A stretch of DNA of 64,000 bases from Norana najaformis (Eukaryota > Annelida > Clitellata > Crassiclitellata > Hormogastridae), in NCBI GenBank assembly GCA_964023275.1, contig OZ029914.1:30759351-30823350 (forward strand), read 5' to 3'. The notes beneath the pieces are model-generated. The model did no database searches. It had not been told where the DNA came from and saw only the letters and a program-made list of their open reading frames with translations. A program made the position numbers and the translations under genes. Shown in pieces: positions 12,914-24,161 of this stretch (position 1 is its first letter; every line of letters begins with the position of its first letter).

Positions 12914-14176
12914 CATGGAAGAAGAGAGAGAGAAAAACTTAAATGGTATAGTAAGGATGCTTTAATAGGAATTTTAGCTCAAGCTGGTTCTGATGTTGCA
13001 GCTGTAGTAGAGCTAGAAGAAGAGCAACTTTGCCTGGTGGCTAAGGGTTTTAAAGAGGGTTCTTTACCTAAAAAATTGGTGAAGGAGATGATGATGGTTG
13101 AGATGATGCAAATGATGATGGAAAGGGAAGAAAGGGCAAAGAAAAAGCAGATGCAAATGATGATGGAAAGAGAAGAAAGGCTGAGCAAAGAGCAAATGGA
13201 GTGGCAGAGAGAAATGTTGGATCAGCAGTTTCGTGGACAAAAGATGGTTAGAGATGAAGCAGTGAGAGAAAGAGAAAGAAAGACTCAGGAAGAAGCCCTC
13301 AGCAGGTGCGAAAATAAAGAAATTTGGGGATATTCTAAAGAATGTTTTACATAAGATGCCTGCAGAAGAAGTTGAATTACCTTTATATATTGAATCTGTT
13401 GAAACCATGTTTGCATTGTATCAGGTTCCAGAAGATTTGAAATGTGCTCTTTTAATGCCATTCTTGTCTGAGAAAGCTAAGAAGTTGGTAAGAAGACTTC
13501 CAGCTGATCAGATAAGCACATATGCAAATTTGAAAGCTGCTTTTTTGCGTGAGTTTAGGTTGACACCACAGCAGTATCGTGCCCAGTTTGCTAAAGCTGA
13601 AAAGTCTGGCATGGAGTCATGCAATTTGCAACAAGACTCTCTACCTATCTCAGATTTTACCTTGAGTCCAGGGAGGTTAATACATTTCAGAAACTCCAGG
13701 ACTTGTGGGTGGCTGACAAGATGAAAGAGTGTATGTCTTTTGTGGTTAGGTATAATGTTGTGGCCAAAGAGGGTGATGGGTGGCTTGATCCAATTTGTTT
13801 GGCTGAGCTTACAGACATTTTTTCGATAAGCATGTCTGAGAATCAAAATTTCAAGGACACTTGTTACAAATTTCCATCAAAATTTGGGGAAAGAAAACCT
13901 TTTCAAAAATGTCCAGAGGATACAAAAGAAGTTGAGAAGAAACCCAGTTTTCCAAAGTTTAACGTAAAAGGAAAAGGGAATACTGTGGGAATGAACAAAG
14001 GGGAAATGGGAGGAAAATCTGAGAAACCAAAGTGTTTTCTCTGTTCTTCTAACCAGCACTTGAAAGCCAATTGTCCTAAAAATACTGGTAAAAAATTTCA
14101 AGCATCTGAGGCAAAGGTCAGTCATATAGTGGTGGAGGATGAGGTAAGGGAGGCAAATGTGAGTCATTATGGTTGA
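12914..14176 (+). pseudogene. gag: Gag of the LTR retrotransposon, frameshifted
   Basis: The structural protein of the element is spread over several frames. An ATG at 12914 opens a Glu/Arg-rich start that shifts frame near 12935. A Met/Glu-rich coiled-coil segment lies at about 13037-13300. A capsid-like segment follows (13356-13660; it includes the motif LREFRLTPQQYRAQF, as in Retrotrans_gag domains). After another shift, the C-terminal part (about 13640-14176) carries a CCHC zinc knuckle, CFLCSSNQHLKANC (C-x2-C-x4-H-x4-C), near 14033-14074. At least three reading-frame breaks are needed to read through it, so it is a decayed copy. Confidence 0.8.
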
Positions 14177-14971
14177 AAAGGATGAGGAGGACGAATGGTT
14201 TGAACGTGAGGGTTTTTGTGATCCTTGGGAAGTGGTGTATGGTCCTTATGATTATTTTAGAGAATCTGAATGTGTTCTTGGGGAACAGGAATCTGAACTC
14301 AGGAAAAAGAGAGAAGAACAGAAGAAAGAGGAAGAGGCTGATTTAGAATTAGGCTCTTTGTTTACACTCAATGCTTTGGAAGTAGCTGCTGAGAAAGTGT
14401 CTGTGGTTAACAAGGGTCTAGCTTTATCTTGCATACCCAGGGTAAAGTTATCTATTGGCAATGTACAGTGTGATACGTTGTTGGATTCAGGCAGTGAAAT
14501 TACTGTCGTGAACAAAAGGTTGTTACATAAGGTTGTTGTTGGCAGTCAACCAGTGGGGAAAGTGAAATTACGTGGGGCATTTGGAGTACCTAGCGAAGCT
14601 GATATTCTAAATTTGCCATGTATGTTGATTGATAAAGGATTTGATAAGGTGGCAGTGATGTTGACTTGTGCTGTGACTAATGGACTTAATTCTGAAACAA
14701 AATGTCTGTTGTCTTTAGATGATTATAAAGCCCTGAAACAGAGCCAGGGAACAGGTGATGTTGATTTGGTGACTGATACTGAATTATCTCCAGATAAGTA
14801 TGACAGCTTAGAGGTAAGAGAGGTGATACAGGTTGAGGATAGGTCAGATGAGGAGCATAGGGTTGTGGAATTAAGTAAAGAAGAGAATTCCAATGAGGTT
14901 GTTATAGAGGAAGTAGTTGATGACGTAGATGAGTTGGATGATGCAGGACAACTGGTCAAGGCAGCTGAATT
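14169..14971 (+). pseudogene. Retroelement aspartic protease region
   Basis: An open frame of about 280 codons contains the retropepsin signature LLDSGSEITVVNK around 14480-14518. It is preceded by an acidic, Lys/Glu-rich linker and followed by a long acidic tail. The DSG triad is intact. The frame then runs into an (AAT)n run and a short foreign insertion (14972-15055) that separates it from integrase. Without that insertion the protease would presumably lead into pol. The boundary with gag overlaps by a few bases in another frame. Confidence 0.8.
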
Positions 14972-15055
14972 AAATAATAATAATAATAATAATAAGACAA
15001 TTTATATAGCGCCGTAGCACAGCCGAGGCCGAAGAAAAGGGCGCTGTATTGATGA
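14972..15055 (+). mobile_element. Short MITE-like insertion with (AAT)n inside the retrotransposon
   Basis: An (AAT)8 run is followed by a roughly 50-base segment bounded by TATATAGCGCC at about 15002-15012 and its rough inverse GGGCGCTGTA at about 15040-15049. It sits exactly between the protease and integrase reading frames and ends the protease frame. The AGCGCC end motif recurs at several other loci in the window, so this looks like a minimal member of a dispersed short family. Confidence 0.55.
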
Positions 15056-17217
15056 GAAAGGATCAGTTGGCAGATGATGGATTGAAAGAGTGTTGGACAA
15101 AAGGAGAAAAACTGGAAGATGGATTTTGCATCAGAGCAGTGGATAAACTCCTATTCCATAAAGATAATATTAGGGGAGAGATCGTTCATCAAGTGGTTGT
15201 ACCCAAGGTGAAAATTAAAGAAATTTTGGAGTTGGCTCATGACTCTGCATGGGAAGGACATTTTGGTTCAAGGAAAACTAGCCAGAGAATGAAGTCTTCA
15301 TTCTTTTGGCCTGATATGAACAAACAAATCAAGAGTTATTGTCAGAGCTGTACTGCATGTCAGTTGAGAAGGAGAAAAACAGTAAAGGATCGAGTTCCGA
15401 TTACACCAGTAGTAAGACCAGCCAATGCTTTTGAAATAATGAATTGTGACATTATTTGACCATTTGAGCAAGTGTCAAGAGGCTTTAAGTATGTGCTGTG
15501 CTTGGTGGATCAGTGTTCTAGGTGGCCAGATGCAAGACCTTTGAGAACAATTAGTGCAGAGGCTATATGTGAGGCGTTACTGGAAATGTTTGCTTACACT
15601 GGAATACCTAGGGTATTAGTCACAGATAGAGCAGCAAGTTTCAGAGGGAAGCTGATGAATGAGTTTATGAAAAGAATTGGCTGTTCTCCAAGGTTTAGTA
15701 CTCCATACCATCCGGAGGGAAATGCTGTTGTGGAGAGGTGGAATCAAACTCTTAAGAATATGCTTCATCAGGTAGTGAGGAAGAAACCTAAAGGATGGGA
15801 AAGGGTATTGCCATTTTTGTTGTGGGCTTATAGGGAGTTGCCTAATGCCACAACAGGGGTGAGTCCTTTTATGATGACTTATGGACAGAGGGGTCGTGGA
15901 CCATTAACCATCCTGAAAGAAACCTGGATAAGGGATCAGATTTCGAAGTGTGAGTTAGCTGATACCAGCAAGCACATGAAAAGGTTAAAGGAACAAGTGC
16001 AGCTGACGAAAGAAATTCCTGAGGAGCATGCAAAGAAGGCTCAGTCACAGTATGCTCATTATTACAATCTAAGGTCAAAGGATAAGAAGTTTGAAACAGG
16101 AGATCAGGTGGTAATTCTGCAGAAAGGTCAATCTGATAAATTAAGTGCAGGTTGGATTGGACCAGGAATCATTACAAAGAAGGTTTCCTCGTACAGTTAC
16201 ATAGTACAGTTGCCAGATGGAAGTGAAAGAACCATGCATGCTAACTACTTGAGACAGTTTAACCCAAGGGTTAGTGCAGTGGGTATAATATGTGAAGAAG
16301 AGGAAGATTTTGGGCATGTCGAGTATCAACCCGAAAATAACTTCATTGATGTAAAGAATCAGACAACTGCATTGGATCAGATTGACCTAAAACATTTGAG
16401 TGTGGAGCAGCAAAATCAGTTAAAGGGCATTTTAAAGAAATTTGCATCGGTGTTTGATGACCGACCGGGATTATGCAAGGTGGGAACTCGTGTTATCTGC
16501 TTGCAAGGGGAAGTTTGTCCACGGAGACAGAAACCTTATAGAATCCCCCAACTTTTTAAACAAGAGGTTGACCGCCAAATCAATCAACTGTTGGCTGATG
16601 GACTGATTGAGGAGTCAAATAGTCCATGGGCTCATCCTATTGTTTGTGTGAAAAAAGCTGATGGTAAAAGCCTTAGATTATGTTGTGATTTCCGGGAAGT
16701 GAATTCGTTTACTGTAACTGACAGTTTTCCTATGTGTCATACGGAGGATTTGATTAATCAAGTAGCAAGTGCTTATTACATTACAACACTTGATTGTTCG
16801 TCAGGTTACTGGCAAGTTCCTATGGAGGAAGGTTCAAGGGAATTAACAGCATTTGTAACTCACAGAGGGATGTATCAGTGGTTGAGAATGCCTTTTGGGT
16901 TGAAAGGGGTTAGTGCAACTTATCAAAGGATTGCCAACAAGATTTTAGAACCTCATGCTGATTATGCAGATGCTTACATTGATGACTTTGCTGTTTATTC
17001 AAGATCTTGGGAGGATCATTTAAAGCATTTGGAAGGTGTTTCGGCTTCAGTTAGTAGTTCTGGATTGACACTGAAAGTTGCTAAATGCGTGTTTTGTAAG
17101 CCTAAAGTTAAATGGCTTGGTCATTTGCTTGGTTCTGGGATTAAGGAAGTAGATCAGGACAAAATAACTGCTATTCAAAATATCCCACCACCAAGAAGGG
17201 ACTCAGACAGTTTCTAG
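15049..17217 (+). pseudogene. pol: Pol: integrase followed by reverse transcriptase, RNase H lost
   Basis: One reading frame is broken by a single TGA at 15457-15459. In order it shows an integrase H2C2 zinc-binding part (HDSAWEGHFG then CQSCTACQ, about 15238-15364). The integrase core has catalytic Asp in MNCDII and in VTDRAASF, and Glu in VVERWN, with exactly 35 residues between the second Asp and the Glu. A GPY/F-like module (GWIGPG..., about 16150-16260) follows. The Ty3-type reverse transcriptase comes last (about 16400-17190), with LRLCCDFREVN, the LDCSSGYWQ block, MPFGLKGVSATYQR and the YIDD active site near 16976. The frame ends at 17217. A +1 frame just there continues with the QFLGLAGL block that normally leads into RNase H, then stops about 40 bases later. 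RNase H is absent. Confidence 0.9.
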
Positions 17218-17276
17218 GTTTGGCAGGGTTGTTGTGTAAATATTGTTTTTAAAGTTTTAACCCAGAACATTGTCTT

Positions 17277-17289
17277 AAAAAGAGGGGGG
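17277..17289 (+). other. Polypurine tract
   Basis: AAAAAGAGGGGGG sits five bases before the 3' LTR, the usual place for the plus-strand primer of LTR retroelements. Confidence 0.8.
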
Positions 17290-17294
17290 CATAA

Positions 17295-17475
17295 TGTCAG
17301 GACCAAGGGGTGGTCCCACTTACTTACTAAATTTCATATACAAGGGGCAGATTGACAGTCTAGAGGGAGACTCAAGTTATGGCGGTTTGAGATTGCACAA
17401 CGAGAAGAAGAAACGCGTGAAAAGTTATTGTATTGACTTATTTCTGAACTCTGACTTTGCGACTAGCTCGCGACA
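17295..17475 (+). repeat. 3' LTR
   Basis: 181 bp, matching the 5' LTR over its full length. It is followed by the TTGAT target repeat and the resumed GAT triplet tract (17478 to about 17500). Confidence 0.92.
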
Positions 17476-17789
17476 TTGATGATGATGATGATAGTGATGA
17501 CGACGACGAAAACGACTGTTTGTCAGTGATTAGGACAAAAATGATGTGGACTGCTCTATCTGTTGCCTGTGCTTATATGTTTGAGCTATATGTGTCTGCT
17601 TGTCTGTCCGATGGCCTGTCTGTCTACATGTCTGTGTGTGTGTATTTTTAAAACCAGTCAGTACGTATCCGTATATATGCAGTTTGTTTGTGTGTTACCT
17701 TTTCTGCCCATGCTAGTTTGCGTCGTTATAATCAGTCCCTATTAATTGTTAATTACTGTGCTAACTACTGAAACTGATTTCCATTTCAG

Positions 17790-18815
17790 GGGAGCGTTCA
17801 TACCACTGCGGGGCATGTGGTCAACGCTTTACCCAAGGGCATCTGCTGAAGTCACATATTCGCAGCAGACAGCAACAGCACTCGCGGTCGAAAGTCACTC
17901 GACTTCAAGCACGACGTCTGTCTGACTCTGTCAGACAAGGACGTTCCATGTATGGATTCTGTTCTCAGTGGACCAGACGCCAACTCCATCCAGTCGATAC
18001 AAGCCTTCACTTACCACAGAGAACGTTTCTCCTCCTACATGCCTCGCTTGTCTACTCCACCACTGGCCAACTGAAACCTTCCAGCTCGATTCAAAACGCG
18101 AAGGGAGTGGCCGGGTGACGGCAGTGGCAGCTACTTCGCCCTCGGTATCATCCCACAGAGGGCTGCCAACAACCCACCCTTTCTACCACCTGCATCTGGA
18201 CTCCCCTTCATGACTAGTCCTGTGAACATGTCGACCGGTTTACCCGTCTTCCCACACGACTTGACTCGGCTGCTTTCTACCGATGAGAAAGTTGTACATC
18301 GTGGCGACCTGTCGTCCATCTACGACGACGACAACAAAGACCATCTGTCCCGTGTCGTCCGTCTACCTGGTTTGATGTCAAGTAGTAATAATCAGCATCG
18401 GTTCGCAAACGATGCACTGACCAATGTCAAGGATGATGACTCCAATCTGCTCCCTGAAAGAATGACTCCTTCTCAGTCGTTTCCAGAAGATCTGACGGTC
18501 ACAAAAAAGCCTGAGACCTACCGCCAGTCCTCCAGTCCTTGGAACAGTCGTCGTAGGTTGCGTCTCTCCAGTTACCTCGAATACTGTGGATGTGGAGGAT
18601 GACGGAAGAAGACCTTGCACCCGGATTCCGACGACAACCTGAGCAGTGTCTTTGCCTCCTCGTCCTCTGATGCGTCACCTCCACTGCATCACTCACTCCG
18701 TATCCTTTATGAACAGGGGACAGATGGAGCGACGTTCGATGGCGCCATCTGTCCTCATTTCCAGAAGCTTAGGTCCATCCGGGGTTTTACATGTGAGCAC
18801 GAGAGGTGCACGTGA
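17790..18815 (+). pseudogene. C2H2 zinc-finger gene: exon with interrupted frame
   Basis: A clear 3' splice site (TTTCCATTTCAG, ending 17789) opens a frame with one C2H2-type finger, YHCGACGQRFTQGHLLKSHI (about 17798-17857). The last His spacing is unusual. A different frame then stays open from about 17880 to 18815 with only two stops, both TGA (near 18058 and at 18600-18602). It reads as natural Ser/Pro/Asp-rich protein such as MSTGLPVFPHDLTRLLSTDE and DNLSSVFASSSSDASPP. This looks like the last exon of a zinc-finger transcription-factor gene that has taken a frameshift and nonsense changes. Alternatives are a live gene with local sequence errors, or a second small intron. Upstream exons were not found. 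Confidence 0.5.
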
Positions 18816-20880
18816 TAACCAGATGCACATCCACATAGTAAACCATTGTCTCGTTATTCCTTCATTATTAGGATATTTGTGTAGCGCCTCTACATGGGTA
18901 TAATATTAAGGGAATATCAGTTTCTAATGCACCAGACCTTAACATAATGCATCACTTAAGATACACTCAATCCATGTGAGCAGTTCATCCACAAGAACAC
19001 ATTACCTAACCGAACCAATTAGGCCGCACAGGGCCTGGCTATAGATTCACAAATCAATTACAATTACAATTATATGATCAACTTGTATTAAAGTCCGGTT
19101 TGTATCAGCTGAGAGGAATCCATGTAAAGACCCTGGACAAGTTGTTAGTGCACCTCAGATTCAGACTGACTAACCTTGCAAGCAAAGTAAGTGAAATATA
19201 TGAATAAATGAAAACAAATGAACACTGACATATGATTCAAAACAGAAATGTCAAATATAAAAATAATAACTAATAAATAAACTAAATAATTAAAGTAAAA
19301 CATGCATGACAAGACAGATAGGTCAGTAAATGAGCATTCATGAAAGTTGGGAGGTTATAAAAAGGTAATCTGTTGCTAAACTGTTTCTTCTTCAGCCCAA
19401 AACTTTATCAACCCCTGGAAAATGTTTATGAGGAATTCTGAGAGGTATGTAAACAAGCATGTTATGCTTGAAAAAAAAATGAATTGATTGTTTCATGCTT
19501 CACAAGAATCAAAAACACATTTACACAAATCCAAGACCCACAGAGGTTAAGGCCCAGGAGGACAAGCGCCTGATCCCATTTGTGTCTAATAAGGAGGCAA
19601 AACTTTGTTTATGTACCTGCACATTTACCACAGATTCCGATCGCAGGTATTTTACTTCATAAGCAATGCTCCAATTTATCCAGGAAAGTGATGCTTGTAT
19701 AAAAGTCATGCTCAATTCTGGTACAATTCTTTGTAATCTTGGCAAAATCGGATGTTTTGGCCATCCAGAATGCTGCATTGTCTTGAATCCAATTTCCCCG
19801 CTACAGCAAATAACAGTCCAACAATGTTCTGGTGCTTGAGAAGTAACATTGCAACAAATGAACACAGCAATGGTACAGCAGCTGAGCAGAGTAAAAGTTC
19901 AACAACTGATTGTGGCAATGATATTGAGTGTTACAATGTTGCAAGTTATAAGGTTTTCAATTTAGTGTTCCACATTGCTGTCCCAAAGAAACAGAATCAA
20001 CTACTAATATTTCTCCGAGCTCAAACTCTGTTTTCCTTTACGAAATGCATTAAAACTCAGCCAAATGTCTTTCAAACATTTGGCTATCTATCTGCAGAAT
20101 TACCTGAAGACTGACTATCCATGTCTCAATTTCATTCCTGTATGACTCTGCATGCTAAAATGTTCATAATTATAACAATGCTAATTTTCAATAATTAGCA
20201 TTTCAACATCTGTACCAAATAATGGATTTTTTATTTTTAGTGCTTCCATAATTGTGCTAACCACACAAGTAATTTGAATGCGGCTTAAATTTGGTGTGCT
20301 ATCACTTGTGCATTAGAAACAGGCACTATAGAGGTTTCTAATTAATAATAACATACCGGTATTCAGCATTTCACTACTTGTACTGACCTCGGAGTCTGCG
20401 CATTACGGTGGTACAGGTAGTCTGCAATTTCATTTTCCTGACAGATATGTGAAAATTTGCTGACGATGTCCAGTCTATACCTTGCTACGAAGGAGGGCCC
20501 TAAAATTCATAACGGTGAATTAGTGTAATACATATACCATAAACAGCTATAAATTGAGAAATTTTGGACAATTTTGAAAGTCCGAATTTTGGGGTCGACT
20601 TATAGGAGGGTCAAGCCAAGACAGCAAGATTTATCTGAGGATGACTTCTTCCCACGTGAATGGGAGTACGTCAATTCACCTGTGTGCGATCACATGATGC
20701 ATCAATGGGATACTGTTTGACATACGCACTAAGGTCCTTATTTTTAAACTTTTGAAATTCCAAAACCCCACCATCCCAAATGATTACACGAAGACACACA
20801 ATGCGATATAAGTTTCTCTGCTGTTGGGTCATTCCAGCTCAACTCAACCAATGCCTCCCACCCGACCATCTCAGAATTGG
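18816..20880. other. AT-rich spacer, no supported gene
   Basis: Open frames of up to 120 codons on both strands lack known motifs. An ATTACAATTACAATTA run near 19056 resembles SINE/LINE 3' tails seen elsewhere. I would not call a gene. Confidence 0.4.
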
Positions 20881-20889
20881 CTGAAATTT

Positions 20890-21640
20890 TAACCACATGT
20901 TGCAAGATATATTGGATGGAAAAGCCAACTTGTTCTTGACTTATCTGCTGCATTTCATACAGTGGATCATTCTTTCTTGTTGCATCGTCTCCAGCATTGG
21001 TTTGGAGTTTCTGGTCCATTGGTTTGCTACTTATCTTAGTTCTTGCACTCAAGCAGTATATATGGTGATTATTCATCTAGTGCTTTGTTGACATGTGGTG
21101 TTCCACAGGGTTCTGTGCTTGGTCCTCTTTTGTTCTCACTCAACACAACACCATTAGGTACACTACTTGACCATCATTCACTAGGATATCACTTCTATGC
21201 TGATGTAACTCAAATGTACATTTCTTTTGACAGTTTGTCTTGTCATTCATCTGTGCAGCTGTTATACACTGCCTTTGAGGACGTGCAGTCTTAGATAGCA
21301 GCTAATAAACTCCTTAACCCCTCAAAAACTTATGCTTATGAATTTATGCTTCTGGGCACTCCACAGCAGCTTAAAAAGTTCGAATGGCTCAACTCTTTAA
21401 AACTGGGTGATTCACTTGTCGAGTTGGTTGATGTTGCTCGTAACTTGGACATTATTTTTGATTCTGCTACGTCTCTTACCAACTATATAAATGGAATTTG
21501 TAAGTCATCGTATATGCATATTCGTGACATAACCAGAATTCGGCGATATGTCCCTATGTCTTCAAGGATATCTTTAGCAAATGCACTGGTCTCCAGTTGC
21601 CTTGATTAATTTAACTCGCTTCTTACCAGTATCACAAAGT
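20890..21640 (+). pseudogene. L2/CR1-like LINE reverse transcriptase fragment
   Basis: Three plus frames in succession encode a non-LTR retrotransposon RT. A DLSAAF-type block with HTVDH lies at about 20938-20970. [19 protein letters not shown] follows at about 21080-21142, then [14 protein letters not shown], the catalytic FxDD box with the second Asp replaced by Val (about 21189-21230). After a stop near 21292 there is an NPSKT...LG-like thumb region to about 21610. It has frameshifts, a damaged active site and no endonuclease, so it is a 5'-truncated dead copy. Box spacing fits the L2/CR1 group better than RTE. Confidence 0.85.
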
Positions 21641-22489
21641 CAAACATGCAGAAATGAGGCAGCCATAATAAGAAATACAGAAATTGAAGACACAAGGACG
21701 CAGCAGATAATAAGGCGTGACCTAAGTAAGAAAACAGCAGTACTTCAGCTCATGGGCGATTAAGAACACAGAAAATTAAAAGAAGGCCAGCCAATATTAG
21801 TGTTGACCTAAAAACCAAAGACAATTATGAGATTGTGGTTGGAATTCTACTGTGATATCAAGTCATAAGAAAGAAAACACAGATCAGACGACGTCCGCAC
21901 ACAACGACACCAAAACAGACATAAAGAAGAAATAAATAATCAAAACTTATCTGATAAGTGAAACAGAAAGGCAAATATTAGTCAGAAAATAAAAATTAAA
22001 AATCAGAAACGATAATTTAGCTGTTTAAAAAGACAAAATTAATGCAAAAAACGCCGATAAATTTTAAAACAACATATCTGGTAGACTGTCTCCTTGTAGG
22101 ATACGGAACACTTTAAACTTTACTATTAGTAAATTTAAAAATGCCACATTAGTAAAATAATCCAGAAATACTCAGTGGTTGGATAACCGTTTTCTGTTCT
22201 ACGCAGAAATATTTAAGTTCTTACATGCACTATTCAGGCCCTGGCTAGTGTATGCAGCAATTTGTTGTAGGCGAAAATATTCATTATAAAACACATGTCG
22301 ATCAACAGCAGACACTAACCCACTTAGTAAATACCTACAAAGCACACATCACTCCTTAAAACAAGCTTCATTGCATGTACGTATGCATGTATGACTATGT
22401 ATGAATATACAACTGTACGACTGCAAGCATGAATATATGCACATATGAAGGTATTATGTGAACACTTATATATAGCACCTTTTAGGAAC

Positions 22490-22620
22490 CTTACAAAGGC
22501 ACAGGTTCTATTGTATAAAGTTTGTCCTCTGGTAGATGCCTAAATTCTAGATTTTCAGTTTTTCAAGCCAGGGAAGTATCTGAGCATTGATGAGTCAATG
22601 ATTGGGATCCACACAGTTGC
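22490..22620 (+). pseudogene. piggyBac transposase relic
   Basis: A short frame reads KVCPLVDA, stop, then FQFFKPGKYLSIDESMIG (about 22518-22604). This matches the conserved piggyBac block in which the SIDE(S/A)MI motif carries a catalytic Asp. One internal TAA stop is present. The match ends abruptly at 22605-22610, where a locally duplicated unit begins. Only this block survives; the rest of the transposase and the termini were not found. Confidence 0.75.
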
Positions 22621-24161
22621 TTATTATTGTGTCTGCATGGTGGTATTTAATACAAACAAATCCTTACCAGCTTTACAGCAACAGAACTGCACTTACCTAA
22701 AGCAAAACCACAGAATATGCAATAAACCAAATAATGCCATTCCGAAAAGCAAAAATGAGACATGATGAGAATATAACAGAGTAGCAGAAGAGAATAACGC
22801 GACAGTTTCCACGAACAACAATGGCAGCCTTTCCACAGTAGTACTGAAACAAATGATTTTATACATTAATAATCATGCATTGCAACAATTTAAAATGTAG
22901 TACCCACCCTCAATCTCTAACAGGTATTGTAAAATACATGTAGGTGCCACTCTTTTGCAATTCAGCTCAAACCCATAGTGCCTTCTAGTTGTTGGACAAT
23001 CCTTCAAGAATTGCATTCCACTGCATTAACTACCATCACTACTGATTCTATTCAGTACACATTTGCCACCTATCTTTGAATGCCTACCTTATGTTATATA
23101 TAAATACAGAAACATTAATAATGTTTATTTATGTATATACTACATAGTATATGTTATCAATTAATAAGTATAAAGTTTTTGGATAGAATATAGCTTTGCA
23201 TCCCTAATTATGAGTCAGTTATCACCCTTTGGAAATGGACCATAAAGACAATAGGCCAAAGCTGATTGTGTTACATCCCCAACCATAGCTGAATAACTAA
23301 AATCCCCAAGTTTATCCACGTGAAACAATCTCCCCTTCACAAATGACTCCAAGTGAGGCAGAGAAACCAGGAAGTTGTACCGCTGTCAAGTTGCTAAGTT
23401 GTGAGATTATCATCCAAAATGCAAAATTGAAGCTTGCACTGAGAGACACAGAATGGAAAGGCAAACTCATGAAAGTTGAAACAAACACCATATGCCTTCA
23501 AAGTCATACTTATTAGCCTGCCACACAGTTGCTTATTATTGTGTCTGCATGGTGGTATTTAATACAAACAAATCCTTACCAGCTTTACAGCAACAGAACT
23601 GCACTTACCTAAAACAAATCCACAGAATATGCAATAATTCAAATAAAGCCATTCCAAAAACCAAAAATGAGATATGATGAGAATATAACACAGCAGCAGC
23701 AGAGAATAATGCAACAGTTTCCATGAACAACAATGGCATCCTTTCCACATAGGTACTGAAACACATGATTTTATACATTAATAATCATGCATTGCAACAA
23801 TTTAAAATGTAGTACCCAGCCTCAATCTCTAACAGGTATTGTAAAATACATGTAGGTGCTACTCTTGCAATTCAGCTCAAACCCATAGTGCCTTCTCAGT
23901 TGCTTTGCATCCCTAATTATGAGTCAGTTATCACCCTTTGGAAATGGACCATAAAGACAATAGGCCAAAGCTGATTTTGTTACATCCCCAACCATAGCTG
24001 AATAACTAAAATCCCCAAGTTTATCCACATGAAACAATCTCCCCTTCACAAATGACTCCAAGTGAGGCAGAGCCACAGTGGTGAGAAACCAGGAAGTTGT
24101 ACTACTGTCAAGTTTCTAAGTTGTGGGATTATCATTTAAAATGCAAAATTGAAGCTTGCAG
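22611..24161 (+). repeat. Two direct copies of a roughly 0.6-0.8 kb segment
   Basis: Copy 1 (22611-about 23445) and copy 2 (23521-about 24161) share long near-identical blocks. One starts CACACAGTTGCTTATTATTG (22611 and 23521) and another starts CATCCCTAATTATGAGTCAG (near 23200 and 23908). Copy 1 carries about 210 extra bases (about 22984-23192) that are missing cleanly from copy 2. No gene is supported in either copy. Confidence 0.85.

Larger units (their letters stand above)
12144..17475 (+). mobile_element. Ty3-type LTR retrotransposon with integrase-first pol (Gmr1-like)
   Basis: A complete LTR-to-LTR insertion of 5332 bp. The LTRs begin TGTCAGGACC and end GCTCGCGACA, and 5-bp direct repeats TTGAT flank it (12139-12143 and 17476-17480). 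A primer-binding-like site follows the 5' LTR and a polypurine tract precedes the 3' LTR. The coding order is gag with zinc knuckle, aspartic protease, integrase, then reverse transcriptase. Integrase ahead of RT is normal for Ty1/copia but rare in Ty3 elements; it is the hallmark of the Gmr1 clade described from cod and other deuterostomes. The RT and integrase sequences themselves look Ty3-like. RNase H is missing, and gag, protease and pol carry frameshifts, a small insertion and a nonsense codon, so this copy cannot move by itself. Confidence 0.92.

Noticed and set aside
19712-19918. Minus frame with LKHQNIVGLL resembling a protein-kinase motif
   Set aside because: No other kinase motif (glycine loop, HRD, DFG) is present near it; coincidence.
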